Source: Seminavis robusta (taxonomy: Eukaryota > Bacillariophyta > Bacillariophyceae > Naviculales > Naviculaceae). Taken from it: DNA of 32,780 nt. Below the pieces are notes generated by a model. It searched no databases. It was given only the letters and a program-made list of their open reading frames with translations, and had not been told where the DNA came from. Positions 10,363-21,139 of this stretch are shown piece by piece (position 1 is the stretch's first letter; the number at the start of each line of letters is the position of its first letter). Made by a program: the position numbers and the translations under genes. The DNA lies in assembly GCA_903772945.1 (NCBI GenBank), contig CAICTM010001263.1, positions 1 through 32,780 of the forward strand. The letters run 5' to 3'.

Positions 10363-11104
10363 GATTATCTCTCTTCTCGGTTTCTCCTGTGTGTTTGTGT
10401 GATAGCGTTTGACTTTATCCTCTGTCACTTCGCCGTGCCATATCTTGTTCCAGCGAGCCAGACTAAGCCCAGGTTTCGACAAAATAGTGTACGAAACTCT
10501 ATACAAGATTTGAACCAGGGTACGTCATCGAATTTGTCTTACAAGACCCCCAACAATTATGGCGAGGGAACATCCGCTAAGTCTGCCGATGAGGTACGTG
10601 TTCGAAAAACTCGCAAGTCCTCACATTTTCAAGTTGTATCCTTCCGTAGAGGTTCGCGACATTGAATTCTTGGTGGGAGCCAACAGTTGAAGCTATCATT
10701 ACAACTACAAAACTATGAGGATCAACACTAGAGTGAAATGCGATTTAGGACCGACCTTTCCGCGGATTATTCTCTTAAGAGGTGGATCTCGAATATTGTA
10801 CTTATAAGTAGCTGAATCGAAAGGGCATATGTTGTTGAGTATCCCATTAAATTCCCAAGATCAGAGTGTACTTATTGGTGGAGTTATGGTTGATTGAAAA
10901 TATCCTCACTTTTGTGACGAATTCTTTTTCTCTGCAGTTTAAGACTTTACAGTACTTAACTGTGTAGGATCCTACATAGGAGAGTCCTGTAAGATCCTAC
11001 GGAACACTTAGGAAGCACCTCTATTGCTCTGGTACTGAAGCTACGTAGGATCCTACATAAGAACCTCTATTAATTACACGGTCTTAATCTTCACCCGGTC
11101 TTAA
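10363..11104. other. about 0.7 kb without a supported gene
   Basis: The part next to 10362 must hold the promoter of the DJ-1-like gene. A plus-strand frame at 10399-10665 has no recognisable domain. The 10.96-11.06 kb part holds short palindromes listed separately. Confidence 0.4.
10963..11062. repeat. repeated GTAGGATCCTAC palindromes
   Basis: The perfect palindrome TGTAGGATCCTACA lies at 10963-10976 and its core GTAGGATCCTAC returns at 11045-11056. A degraded copy (GTAAGATCCTAC) lies between them at about 10989-11000. ACCTCTATT follows twice, at about 11017 and 11063. They lie just beyond the 3' side of the transposase unit and may be subterminal repeats of that element, but no matching copies were found on the other side. 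Confidence 0.55.
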
Positions 11105-11308
11105 AATGACATTTACTCTAGTCAAGTCTTTTCAAAGTGGTTGCTAGATAAGAGTTTCTACTCCTACAATGAGTTAAGGGCTACCAGGTACAGCATTGAG
11201 TGCAGGTATGTTTTGCTGGAAGCAGGAGAGGTCCAGCATCCCAGTTTTAGGTCCTTGAAATGTGTGGCAGTGAGTAGCTTTGACACTCCCAGCTTGGAAC
11301 AACTCATC

Positions 11309-11737
11309 ATGAGTGGAAATGCCAAGCCCATGACTCCTGATATGAGTTGCATTCTTGATAGCTTGGAATCTTGGGGCTACTATCACAGCATTGAATGGTA
11401 CAGTGTTGTTCTTGACATGCTAGCCACAATGGTTGAAGAGGACCAACCTACAAGCAAGGAGACGATGTACAAGCAATGCATTTACTGGAGAGTTAGAGAC
11501 AAGGCCAATGCACATGCAGGCTTTGAGTATAACTCTCTTGGCCATGATGCAGTGATGACTTACTGGTCTGACTGGTTTGACAGGACCTATCCAATGGTCA
11601 AAGTATCCTTCAGGGTAATGACACTGATGAGTGAGGATTTTGTTAGTGACATCATTACCTACATTGAGACAAGGGGAATTGTTCCTTACCCTCCCAACAT
11701 GGATGGACCTGACTCCATCACTAGCTCTGAAGATTGA
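11309..11737 (+). CDS. unidentified ORF convergent with the transposase
   Basis: Open frame of 142 aa from ATG 11309. The same frame is open back to 11105 without an ATG, so there may be an upstream exon or an alternative start. The sequence is globular-looking and rich in aromatic residues (SWGYYHSIEWYSVVLDML, MTYWSDWFDRTYPMVK), ending in an acidic tail. I recognise no family. Its TGA (11735-11737) lies 9-14 bases beyond the proposed last exon of the transposase on the other strand, so the two reading frames overlap tail to tail. It may be a second protein of the transposon, a neighbouring host exon, or an open frame on the antisense strand of the transposase 3' region. The last is less likely because most of it extends past the transposase. 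Confidence 0.4.
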   Translation: MSGNAKPMTPDMSCILDSLESWGYYHSIEWYSVVLDMLATMVEEDQPTSKETMYKQCIYWRVRDKANAHAGFEYNSLGHDAVMTYWSDWFDRTYPMVKVSFRVMTLMSEDFVSDIITYIETRGIVPYPPNMDGPDSITSSED

Positions 11738-14700
11738 TTGAGAGAGGAGAATGAAAGAATGTTCCTTGTTGGTGTTTGTTATCCAGTTAGTGTCAAAGTA
11801 ACAACAAAAGTCAAAACTTACCTTGTACTCCCACCATTCACTTGTGTTTCTGGTGCAGTGGTTGCTTGTAGGAAAAGTGCAATCTGGCCCCATCTTTCCT
11901 TCAGCATGTTGTGCTTCCATTTGAAAGCAGTTGCCACAATACATTTTGTTGCAGTTGCTCTTGCCATCTCTACTTCTTCCACCCTTTCCTTCCATAGGAG
12001 TGTGTTCCACCTTCTTCCACCCACAGACAACACAAAACATTCTGCTCCTGAAGCGCTTCCTTGGTGGTGGCCTTGGTGCTTCAGCAGGAATGTTGGGCAT
12101 TGTCATGACATAAGGAGCAGGCAAAGTGGTCAATCCTTGGTTAGCTCGCTGGTTCAGAATGGCATTGGCAGTGATGGTTGCATTCAACTGAGTTGGGTTG
12201 CCATAAGGCGTCACAGGATTGGCTTGCATTGTCCTGAAAATTGGAGGAGTGCACTGGTGGGCTGCCGGTAATGGATGTAGTTCCCTTCTTCCCTCTCTCA
12301 GAGTGCTGTCGAGAACCTCACGATGCAGGTCATTTCGTGGCGCTGTTCGGCACAACGCCTCATATGCAAGTCCATCCTTGTAGTGTTGCACAAGGAACTC
12401 CCTATTCTTGGGCCGAATTTGAACAACCTCCTCATCTCCTTGACTCCACGCTCTGAATCGATTGGCAGCTTCAATATTCCAGGCACGGGCAAAGGCATGA
12501 TAACTTTGAGGCCCTGTGGCGACATCGATATTGTAGGTTGGTGACCACTCGTGGAACAGTGCTGCTTCTGCCTTATCAACGTCAGTTTCAGGGCTACTGC
12601 TGGATGGAGAGCGAAGAGGAAACCATGCTTGATGATTAGAGAGTTGCTTGAATGCATCGCTAGTACTCTCTTTGCCATTTGTATCTGGTAGTAGTCTGGC
12701 CAATTCGGATCGGACCAACTCTTGGTGCATCCTGTCATTGGTCGCCGCTAATTCAGCAGTTTCCTCCAACTCAATCTGGTACAAAACTGCAGCATTGGCG
12801 GTGTTAGGAGGAGGTTCTTCATTGAGAACAATCTCTATATCTTCTTCATCTCCAAGTACTTGTCTTAAGTAGGCATTCGCGTCACTGGGTGGTTCCTCTT
12901 CAGTTCCATCGGCATCTTCATCAATCTCTTCGGTAGTTGTGGCCACCAATGTGCCAGTGGTGTTAGTTGGATTCGAAACATCATGGACATAATCAGGAAG
13001 GGCATAAGTAAAGCCCATAAATTCCTTTTCCAAGTGAGTAAATGGCGAACTGATTTCCTTGAAAGGAAGAGCGGCTTTCTTGTAGCCCAGCGACTGCACA
13101 TAGCTGTTGAGTAATAGTAACTTCTCGGTGTGACAAGTCCCATGATCGATTGCCCCAAGTCTATTTATGGTTCTCTTCCAGTTTCGTTCCTCAAAGAACA
13201 ACCAAATAAGTCGTTCGGCTTTGTGGATACCTATATGTCTCAGTGGCCAAAAAAAGTGATGTTAGCAGATCTGTGACTCGCAATAACACCATGTTCACGC
13301 ACAGAAATACGGTACCGATGTGTGTAGCGAATGCAAGCAGCTGTGCCAAGTCCAAGTTGTCTCTCTCATTTGTGTTGGTACCACGTGCAACGTAAGTGAT
13401 GGTGGTCACTGGATTGTACCGAAAGATGTTGACAATGTCTGGATCTGGATCGCTCAAACATCCCTTGTCAATGTGTGAAAACAGCGTTTGGACGTGCTTC
13501 CTCAACTTTGTTGTCATTGGTTTAAGAAACCTTCTGGGCTTCGGCGAAGTGTCATCTTCAGCTCTTGTGGCCAGTGTAGCTTCTGTCTCGGAATCCTTTG
13601 ACACCATGTAACTGTACACAGCTTCAATGTTCGCTCTAAGGATCCTTGGACGGGGGATGACGCTCTTGCAAGCTTTGAGTATCTCCTTTGTTGTTGGTTC
13701 TTTGCCATTCCGTTTTGCAATAAGTTGTGCCTTTCTGTCTTGGAACTCTGACGGTTCCACCATAAAGGTTGCCCGGTGCAATAAGGCCCTAACAACAGCA
13801 GACAGTGGACCGGTAGGATCCAACAGGATTTCATTCCATCGTTTGAACCAGTGAAAGACATCCAACAAGATAATGGCCCCAGGAAAACACCTTCTAATAA
13901 TCGCCCTGACACTGCAACAGTTGTCCACCCAAATGACTTTCACCGACTGCTCTTTGGGTCCAAGGAACTTCGAAACTGATGGGAGGACGATGGTTCTGGC
14001 TGGTCGATCAAAGATGTCAGCTTCATTATCTTCCCGTCGCTGATGCTCCTTGATGGCTGCTTCACGTTTCCTTGCAGCCATGTTGGTGTTGAGACGACTG
14101 CGAAGTCTCTCCAAGTCCTTTTGTATTTCTGAGATGGACTCTGAAAGTTTCAAAGCCTTCCAGAACACAGTCAGCCCATCTTCATTTTGGATGGTGACAA
14201 TACACTTGAAGGGGCAGAAACTGACACCGGCAGATGACCAGACTCTGATTTTGGCTGCTAGCTTGTAGTTAAAATCGATCTTCAGACAACAAGCTTCAAT
14301 ACCCTGCATCTTGCTCTCCACGAAATTTTTCCTGTTGCCAAACACTGTCATGACAATGGAGTCAATTCGATACTTGCTCAGAATAATGCCATTATACCCC
14401 TTCTTGTCTTTGAATGGGGAGAACAAAGGGGGGCGGTTGTCTTCCTCCTCTCCAACGGTCTCGGTTGCTCCCTCTGCGGGCTGCTGGTGGTCAGCACTGT
14501 AATTCGAGAACTCTTCGCAAGCTTGGTTGTACTCGGCCTCTGCGTCCTCAAGTTGGAGTTCCAGAGAAACCACCTCCTCCGAAATTGCTTCGTAATATTG
14601 CTCTGCCATTCGGGACCATCGTGGAAGGAGATGATGCATGTTTGCGGGGTATTCAATAGGATCGCATTCCATTAACTCAAAGCAGCTGGTGATGCCAACT

Positions 14701-15605
14701 TCAATCATTCGTCTCAGCTTTGTTGAACCAAGCCCGGGGAGAACATTCTTGTTTCCATGAACATTATGGTTGTCCTTGTCACCTAGAAGATGCTTGAAGG
14801 TAAGATCGGTGGCATGCTTCATTCTCGCTGTGTTCAACTCAAGCCTTCTCCGAGTTAATAGACTGCTCTTGTCGTTGCGTCTTCGAGACAATCTGGCCAG
14901 CTCCCTGTCAGTCAACACTTCGGCATTAAGCGCATTTTGGATGGTTCTCCTCCTCTTCTTCGGTGGAATGATTTTGCTTACTGAAATGGCGGACAGGTAC
15001 AACTGGAAATCAGCAATATACTGGTCATGATGGAATCTTTCCAATCGTCGGTGGATCATGGCAGTGGACGTTGTGGCAGATTCTTCCACAATGAACCGGT
15101 ATAATTCGTCATCAACAGCATAGCCCCCCTTTCCAAGGAAAAATGTAAAGAATCCGGTGTAAACCTTGGCATCTAGCTTCATCGATTCTTTGTTGTAGCC
15201 AGCAAATCGTCTAGCACAGCCGGTACAAGGGTAGAGCACAGTGTCCAGGTAGCGGTGATTATTGAGGCCATACAACACTTTGGGGCAATTAATCCACCTG
15301 GCTCTTTTCACATCAACATAGCGGTTCTTCTTGCAGTTAGGGCAAGATGGAACATGATTCTGTATCAGAATATGGGGCACAAACACAGCAATGGGCTTCA
15401 CATTGAACGACTCCACGCTCCACTTCCTTTTCCCTGATTTCGACAGCAACTGACTGTCAAACTTTCCCCCAAGAGGACAGATCCGCTGCCACTTGTTCTC
15501 AGGGCGGCTGAAGAATCCCTGAGGGTCTTGATCGATTGCCTTTCTTGTTCTTTGAATAAAGCGCCATTGCGCCTCTCCAAAGTGTTTCGGTTGGTTCGAT
15601 GTCAT
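11721..15605 (-). mobile_element. DDE-type transposase, three exons
   Basis: Large transposase-like protein. Exons 13316-15605, 11822-13230 and 11721-11726 join across GT-AG introns of 85 and 95 nt in phase, giving about 1234 aa. The last exon adds only Ser and a stop. An N-terminal zinc-binding module has CPNC (88-91) and CTGC (127-130). An RNase-H-like core follows, with LKIDFNYKLAAKIRVW (Asp444), VIWVDNCC (Asp561), LLDVFHWFKRW (580-590) and RGTNTNERDN (Glu747) as the likely DDE set. The C-terminus carries a second zinc finger (Cys1163, 1166, 1190, 1195, 1198). The layout resembles transposases with a DUF6729-type N-terminus, but the superfamily is not certain. The frame is open upstream of ATG 15605. 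No terminal inverted repeats were found, so element ends are unknown. The reading frame is intact, which suggests recent activity. Confidence 0.75.
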
Positions 15606-15641
15606 TGCCTCTTGTTTTGTGGTGGTCGGTGCAGGCGCCAA

Positions 15642-16498
15642 AAGTTTGAATCGAAATCTGTCAAACCAATTTTAAGGATAGAACTTTGGGGGCTCTAAAT
15701 AAAATATTTCGCGGCCAAATATAGACTTTGAAACAATGTATCGAGTTTAACAAGCAAAAGACTAAAGGAAAAGACGTCTGAGGACATACAGGGGTATAAG
15801 CCAATGCGATGAAAAGAAAGCGCAAGATTTAGAGGGGTTGTGGGATTGGGGATACGGGAATAACATGAGTCCCGTACTATAATTCTTTTCTTTTTCTTTT
15901 TTTTTCTCCTCCTTCGTGGAACCGGTACTTCGCCACACCTTCCAGCGGAATGGGTGGCGCAGTGGATCTTTTCGGATTCGCCACGACCTCCAACCCTGAT
16001 GAGAATCTTTTGACTTCCACGCTCCGTGGTGAATCTCCTCTGCGAAGACCGAACACACGCAGTTCGTAGCAGCACACCCAACTTGCAGTTCGTAGCAGCA
16101 CACCCAACTTTGCTATGAAGGCCTTGAGGGCATGGGCTTACTGACAACTACTTCTCTATTGCAAGATCCTCTTAAAATCTTGAAAGAGAGGGACACCGGT
16201 ATTCAATTTAGTTAGAACCAGTCTCCAAGTCCCCATGGCAGTTTGTGCCATGGCATGCCCCGGCGAAACTATGCCCAAATAAAGCTACTAGTATGCGCAT
16301 TGCATTGGCACTTTCTCAGAAGGTGATCAAGCCAGAAAAATCTTTCATAGTTGATTCCACTTTCATAACAACCATTCCTGACCATGGCTGATGATGGAGG
16401 AGGCCCCTTGCGCCAGGAACTACCGCAAGGGCATCATTGTACAGATTGGCAGGGTTCGCCATGTCATGGCCAGATTGGAAGTTTGAAAATGTACTAGT
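15642..16498. other. gene-free region between transposase and deacetylase
   Basis: The region holds a pyrimidine-rich run at about 15884-15912 and the 26-bp tandem duplication, but no supported gene. The 5' end of the transposon presumably lies here. Confidence 0.4.
16059..16110. repeat. exact 26-bp tandem duplication
   Basis: The unit beginning GCAGTTCGTAGCAGCACACC and ending CAACTT occurs twice head to tail, 16059-16084 and 16085-16110, with no mismatch. It sits in gene-free DNA between the transposase and the deacetylase. No function is proposed. Confidence 0.9.
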
Positions 16499-17427
16499 TT
16501 AGTTAGTTGCTGGGAGCATCTTGGCTCTTGATTGTTCTGCTGCTTTCGCACTGTCCTCTACAGTTTGCTGTGCATTTGTCAAACTGCAGCATTTCCACCC
16601 TCTATCTTTTATCCCTTGCAAGAAATACTCCAAAGCATAGAGTGTTCCCTGACGAAATCCTCTTTCTGGCATGTGAAGATGGCAATACTCCCCTGTTGTG
16701 CCTGTGTCAACAGGACTTGGCCAATTTCGTTCATGACAGCACGACACTGGTCAGCATCAAAGTCTTCTTGATTTTTGCTGTCCATGTCTTGAGCAAACTG
16801 AAAATCATCACAGTAACAATCCCCCAAAACATGTTGCATTGGGATGGGTGCATCATCCATGACTTCTTTCATGCGGGAAGTCAAAATTAACTGAGGAGCC
16901 TGAAACCACCGTGGGTTTCTAGTACCAGTGGACACAGAGTGGTCAGTAGTTTGTTGATGTCTTTGCTCCAGTTCTTCCAGCACTTGATTGGCATCCTGCA
17001 ACTGCTTTTTGAACTCTTCTTTGGGTAGTCGACAATAGTGCATATTCAGATCTTCTTGCATATGGTTTCCTAGCTCATGTCCCTCCTTCATCAGAGCCAT
17101 CACATCATCTTGTTGGTCCTTTAGGTAATCTGTACACATAAAGAAGGTGGCCGTGGCATCATACTCCTTCAACAATTGCAGCACATCCTGGACCATTGAT
17201 ACATGAGGCCCTCCCCTACTCAAACCATCATCAATTGTCAGGGCAACCACGGGTGCCGTTGTTTCAAAGTGGATGAGTGTGTCCTTGTAGGGACCAACAA
17301 AGTCATGGAGTGGCCTGGTCAATTTTCGAATCCCAAACCGTGTTGCTGCTCGCCAAAAGGGTTTCACAACAATTTGGTTGGTCAAGGACACTTTTCTACA
17401 GCTCGTCTTCTTGCTGGTCTCGGTCAT
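16499..17427 (-). CDS. polysaccharide deacetylase (CE4/NodB-like), frame broken
   Basis: Metal-dependent carbohydrate esterase fold that removes N-acetyl groups from chitin-like polymers; the true substrate is unknown. ATG at 17427. The first frame (to 16609) has motif 1 TIDDG (Asp66, Asp67), the metal His in GHELGNHMQED (His122) and motif 3 RWFQAP (173-178), where the usual Arg is Gln. The expected final motif, HMPERGFRQGTLYALEYFL, is encoded in a second frame ending at 16499. The two frames meet near 16677, where adding one base after GSIAIF would restore a continuous enzyme. The break is either a sequencing deletion or a true frameshift that would cut the last catalytic motif. No signal peptide or membrane segment is obvious. 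An intron cannot explain the break, as only about 20 nt separate the frames. Confidence 0.82.
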
Positions 17428-18544
17428 GGCAACACTATAGCTAGCCGTAAATATAGTTATTGATTACAGGAATCCTGTGTTGTTGATTCGATTCCGTTAT
17501 CGAGAGTTTGGTATTGGTTTTGGTGATGAGCTAAGTGTAGATGCTGAATTCTTCTTGTCAGTTGATTCGATTTTGATTCTGTTATTAACTGTTTTGCTCT
17601 ACGACTGTATTTATTGTGAGGAGATCAGAATGATGAAGAGACCGTGGATTCAATCTCATGAAATAACCTTGCAAAACAGTTGGCAAGATTGCAGGTGCCT
17701 GCTGCCCATCATTATTTGATTGTGCATGTAGATCAACAAGTACACGTGTATGCCTATACCATTGCATGTGCTTGGTCCACTGCTGGTGCTCGCTTGCTAC
17801 GGTACGGTACACTGCATGCCAACTCCGGCAAGCTACCGTACTGTATTCCTCTCGTTGGCAAATCTATCCTATGTTACCGCCCACCGGTACCGACATTTGC
17901 GGTGCCTCTAGCTAGTAGCAGGTGGCTGAGAACCAGCATACGCGCCATTACGTGACGGATCGGGTGCCGGTACCTGGACCACGGTACCGGTGCGGGAAGT
18001 CATCACAGACCGGAAAGGGCACCAGAATCGTACGTACATCTTAAAATACCATGGGATCTTACTCGTACAGACAACCTCAAATCTTCTTTGTAACAGTGCA
18101 GCCACGGTGTTCCATATAGTCGAAGCTGCCTTTGGGATTCGCAGGGGTTTCCAGTTTCCAGCACATGTAGTATTCCGTACCGGTATTCCCGATGTTTAGC
18201 ATTCTTGACCTCGGCCGCCAGCTGTGGACTCGACTCGACTCAGCACTGGTCCTCTGCTACACTAGCTACTAGTGACATCAGCGCCAGTAGCGGGGGTTCT
18301 GTTGCTTTAGGTACATTGTGGTGATTCGATTCATTTGAACCAGGTGGTTCCGCGTGACAAACTAAACCATAACCACAACCATCACTACCGTTAATGCTAT
18401 AAGCATATTCTAGATCTTCGTTACACCAACGATCCATTAGAAGCCTTCACTTTTCAAATCGCAAGTTCCAAATAATCTTGCAAAAGCATGCCAACTGGAA
18501 ATAGAGTTGGGTCGAGATCCGCCTATTAAGCAAGTTTAATTGTG
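17428..18544. other. gene-free accessory DNA
   Basis: No supported gene over about 1.1 kb. It contains the first copy of the dispersed repeat (17853-18321), and GGTACC/ACCGGT hexamers are strikingly frequent at 17805-18005. Confidence 0.45.
17853..18321 (+). repeat. dispersed repeat, copy 1
   Basis: This segment aligns collinearly with 21486-21882. Shared blocks include GTTGGCAA..CTATC.TATGTTAC, CGCGCCATTACGTGACG(C)GGATCGGG, TCACAGACC(G/A)GAAAGGGCACC, ACAACCTCAAATC, AGTCGAAGC(T/C)GCCTTTGGG and GTTGCTTT(A/G)GGTAC(A/G)TTGTGG. The copies differ by substitutions and several indels. The content between the blocks is non-coding by eye. Confidence 0.8.
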
Positions 18545-19530
18545 TCAACAACACCATTCACACGCATGTAGCACTGACAGGACCAGAGTGCAAAGATTGT
18601 TGTCCCTTTTGCTGGGCGCCACACCACCTACCCGACAGTCCACAACAAGCCAGGCATCTGCCACTACTTCCCTGTATTTGCCAGGAATACGATTGAGATG
18701 TTCCCTCTGGCCTTTTGCATCACGAAGGAGCTCCAAGGCCCACTTCTTTCCATTCTTGATGTAAAAATCCAACTCTCCAATGACAACTTTTTCATCAATC
18801 AGCGCTTGCGTACCAAGCTCTGGTCGTACAGGTAGTAAAGATGCAATTGCCTCATGGAAAAGCTGCTGGTATACAGCCTCTTTCGGACTTTGCACCACTC
18901 CATTCTTTGTTGATCTTGCTACTCGGAGTCGACGAGCCGAAGTTCTTTCAGTGGCCCGAACAATTAGATCGCCTAACGATAGAGGAATATCTGTACCGGA
19001 TGAGGCTCGGAGGAATACCTTGTTGTAGTAGAATCTCTCTGCAATAGGACTTGTAAATTGGCCCGATTCTGTCAAGACCCCCGCCTTGACCAGCTTAGTC
19101 AAGGCTGGCGCTCTTCGTCTCCCTTGTCGTCTCCTATGTCAGCTTGATAGGCTTGGACAAGTGCATCCAAGATGACAAGGCGTTGGTTCTCGTTCATCCT
19201 CTGCACGGGGAAGCAACGTCCCAGCAAGGCAAAAGGGGTATGCTCGATGAATTGTAACAAAGCATCATTTTCTGACAATGTCCCACCCCCGCTTCGCCTG
19301 TGCACTGTTTCAGAGAGGTGAACAATGTGATTCATCCCAATGGTAAACGCGGCAGCGTTGCCATTGGTAACATAATAGAGTCTCTCAAAATAATCACTCC
19401 AATCAGCGTGCATGCAGCGGCGGCGGTAAAGATTTCTAGCTTCTTCTTTTTGCAACCGCAAGTCGATCAGACCAAGACGTTTCTCGTTTTTGGAACAGAT
19501 TGGCGAATCACTCGCATTTGAAAGGTAGTA
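18545..19530 (-). pseudogene. Crinkler/RHS-like nuclease C-terminal fragment
   Basis: Two minus-strand frames (about 19530-19099 and 19126-18545) read as one protein piece. The second carries the pattern I associate with the restriction-endonuclease-like C-terminus of Crinkler/RHS-like proteins: PKEAVYQQLFHEAI, then VVIGELDFYIKNGKKWALEL, LRDAKGQREHLNRIPGKY and AWLVVDCRVG. The E..G.LDFYI ... W.lELL core would hold the nuclease Asp/Glu-x-Lys residues. Crinklers in oomycetes, fungi and other eukaryotes join such nucleases to a P-loop NTPase. Here there is no in-frame ATG, no NTPase region, and the two frames meet near 19100-19115 with one base lacking. The frame is open upstream of 19461 but has no start. 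It is best read as a decayed or partial copy. Confidence 0.55.
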
Positions 19531-19565
19531 TGTTGCGAAAACAACAACAACGATTTGGGGTGGTA

Positions 19566-19617
19566 GAATTTTGTGGGTTCACTTTTGTGGGTTGTAGGTT
19601 GCTCAACCCACAAAATT
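19566..19617. repeat. GTGGGTT hairpin
   Basis: TTTTGTGGGTT (19583-19593) and AACCCACAAAA (19605-19615) form a perfect 11-bp stem around an 11-nt loop. A second TTTTGTGGGTT just upstream, at about 19569-19579, could pair alternatively. Confidence 0.75.
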
Positions 19618-20135
19618 AATTAAGGAATTTAGTGAAAAGGGTTGGTTTTGTGGGTTCAACACCTATCCCATACCGACTCATTGAAAGAGTGTGGTATTGT
19701 GATTGGGGAGTGGAATAAATTGACCAGAAGATGAAAAAACACAAAAACAAATGCTATGGCCTCATGCCCCTTGTTGTTCTGCATGGGGTTGTAACATTTG
19801 TTTTTTGATTTCATCATGTTCCTGTGGAGAACAAGCACTCCCCAACTGTGGACACGGCGTTTTCGACCGATTTTTGATTTTGAAACATGCCAATTCTCAT
19901 TCGTGTATACCCATGCTTTCAGTCAAGCCCTTTAAGTCATTCAGTCATTTCTTTAAATATTTCCATTAAGCACCGCCAAACCTTCACTTGTGGGTATATG
20001 AGCTGTATTTTGTGTTAATGCTCTACTTCCAAATGGCAACTATAGGTTTAACACTCATCTCAAGCAGATAACAAAAAGAAATAATGGCTAGGTCAACTTT
20101 GAATTTCTCATTGCCAGTACTTTTCAATGAGTCGG

Positions 20136-20229
20136 TAGGTGTAAATGTGGGTTCTGCAGTTCAACTACAATCCCTTAGGTGTAAACGTGGGTTCAACTCC
20201 TGGCCCATAGGTGTAAACGTGGATTCAAC
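20136..20229 (+). repeat. three short direct repeats, TAGGTGTAAACGTGGGTTC type
   Basis: Copies begin at 20136, 20176 and 20208, with consensus TAGGTGTAAA(C/T)GTGG(G/A)TTC. The latter two continue into AAC. The spacings are 40 and 32 bp. They share GTGGGTTCAAC with the sequence at about 19649-19661. Confidence 0.75.
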
Positions 20230-20449
20230 TGATCTATAATTACACAGTATTTAAAGGATGTTGTCTGATTTATTTAGAGGACGTTGTCTATTTCTACAAG
20301 ATTTTCTAGGTTTGCAATGAGGTCCAAGGCAAGGCCAGACTAAAGGAGCTACAATACTAAAGGAATGTCCATCCCTTGGAAGAACCTTTATGGTTGAAAT
20401 TGACAATGCATGTTAGATTTTCACGAGCTAAGACTCAGTGTATAGAAGG

Positions 20450-20645
20450 TCTGTTAGCCAGCTAGCTCTTTAGATTAGAAAGGAGGTTGCTTGGTAGCGT
20501 AGCAAGCTAGAAGCTAGCTAGCAGCAAGCTAGCTCTCTAGTAGCTATGTATTAATTGTGGCTGCAAATTGCTCTGAATGGACTAGCTAGACTAGCTTGGT
20601 CTAGCTTCCAGAGGTACTGTACTAGTACTAGCTAATACTCGTATC
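20450..20645. repeat. CTAG/AGCT-rich block
   Basis: The tetramers CTAG and AGCT recur densely (GCTAGAAGCTAGCTAGCAGC, AAGCTAGCTCTCTAG, GACTAGCTAGACTAGC). Similar CTAGCTAG runs occur in other gaps of the window, at about 9680, 25598, 26717 and 28737. Confidence 0.6.
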
Positions 20646-20714
20646 CAAATGTAGCTGGTTGGATTCTTAATAATAAGGTATATATTTATAAGACTTGGTG
20701 TTAAGATATTTCGC

Positions 20715-20739
20715 GAACCCACAACCCACAACCCACAAA
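20715..20739. repeat. ACCCACAAC triplicated motif
   Basis: AACCCACAACCCACAACCC followed by ACAAAA is the reverse complement of the GTGGGTT motifs at 19.57-19.66 kb. The two clusters are therefore in inverted orientation about 1.1 kb apart. Confidence 0.65.
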
Positions 20740-21139
20740 AATCACGGCACGCCGACAATTTTTGTCTTCCCAAATTTCTTCGAAATTTCTTGCTTATTTT
20801 TGGTAACATGCGCCCAGAAATCCTCAAAGGTGAAGTCTCTGTGCATCGTCAAAGAGAAGCCATATTTCCGACCTGCCAACTGATTTTCCACTCAATTTAA
20901 TTAAAAAGTCGTCAAGCTTTTAAAAAAGAGATACCTCAGTTTTCCGCTGAACGTAGTCAAACAAATTGGTAATCTTTCCCAGGACTCCATTTATTTAAAG
21001 GACCAGATTGAATCACGAGCACGTGATTTTCATGTCACAGAAATTGATTGCAACCCAGTAGTCATTCTACAGGAGGTCTACTGAAGTCAATTTCTGTGAA
21101 ATTTCTGTGACACAGAGTCAATTGTTCTCGAAGTGGTAG

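Noticed and set aside
10363..10506. N-terminal extension of the DJ-1-like protein to the ATG at 10506
   Set aside because: The extra 48 residues are basic and without homology, and the family start coincides with Met at 10362; a targeting peptide is possible but not supported.
11420..11720. C-terminal extension of the transposase beyond residue 1233
   Set aside because: A strong GTAAGT donor follows the WWEYK codons and a good pyrimidine-rich acceptor leads straight to a stop; the sequence beyond has no protein-like pattern and lies opposite the + strand ORF.
11738..12271. Plus-strand ORF of 177 aa opposite the transposase
   Set aside because: It is the antisense of the transposase C-terminal exon and has no recognisable domain.
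15884..15912. Pyrimidine run as a possible terminator or origin
   Set aside because: Simple T/C-rich tract without other signals; bacterial-type terminators do not apply in this genome.
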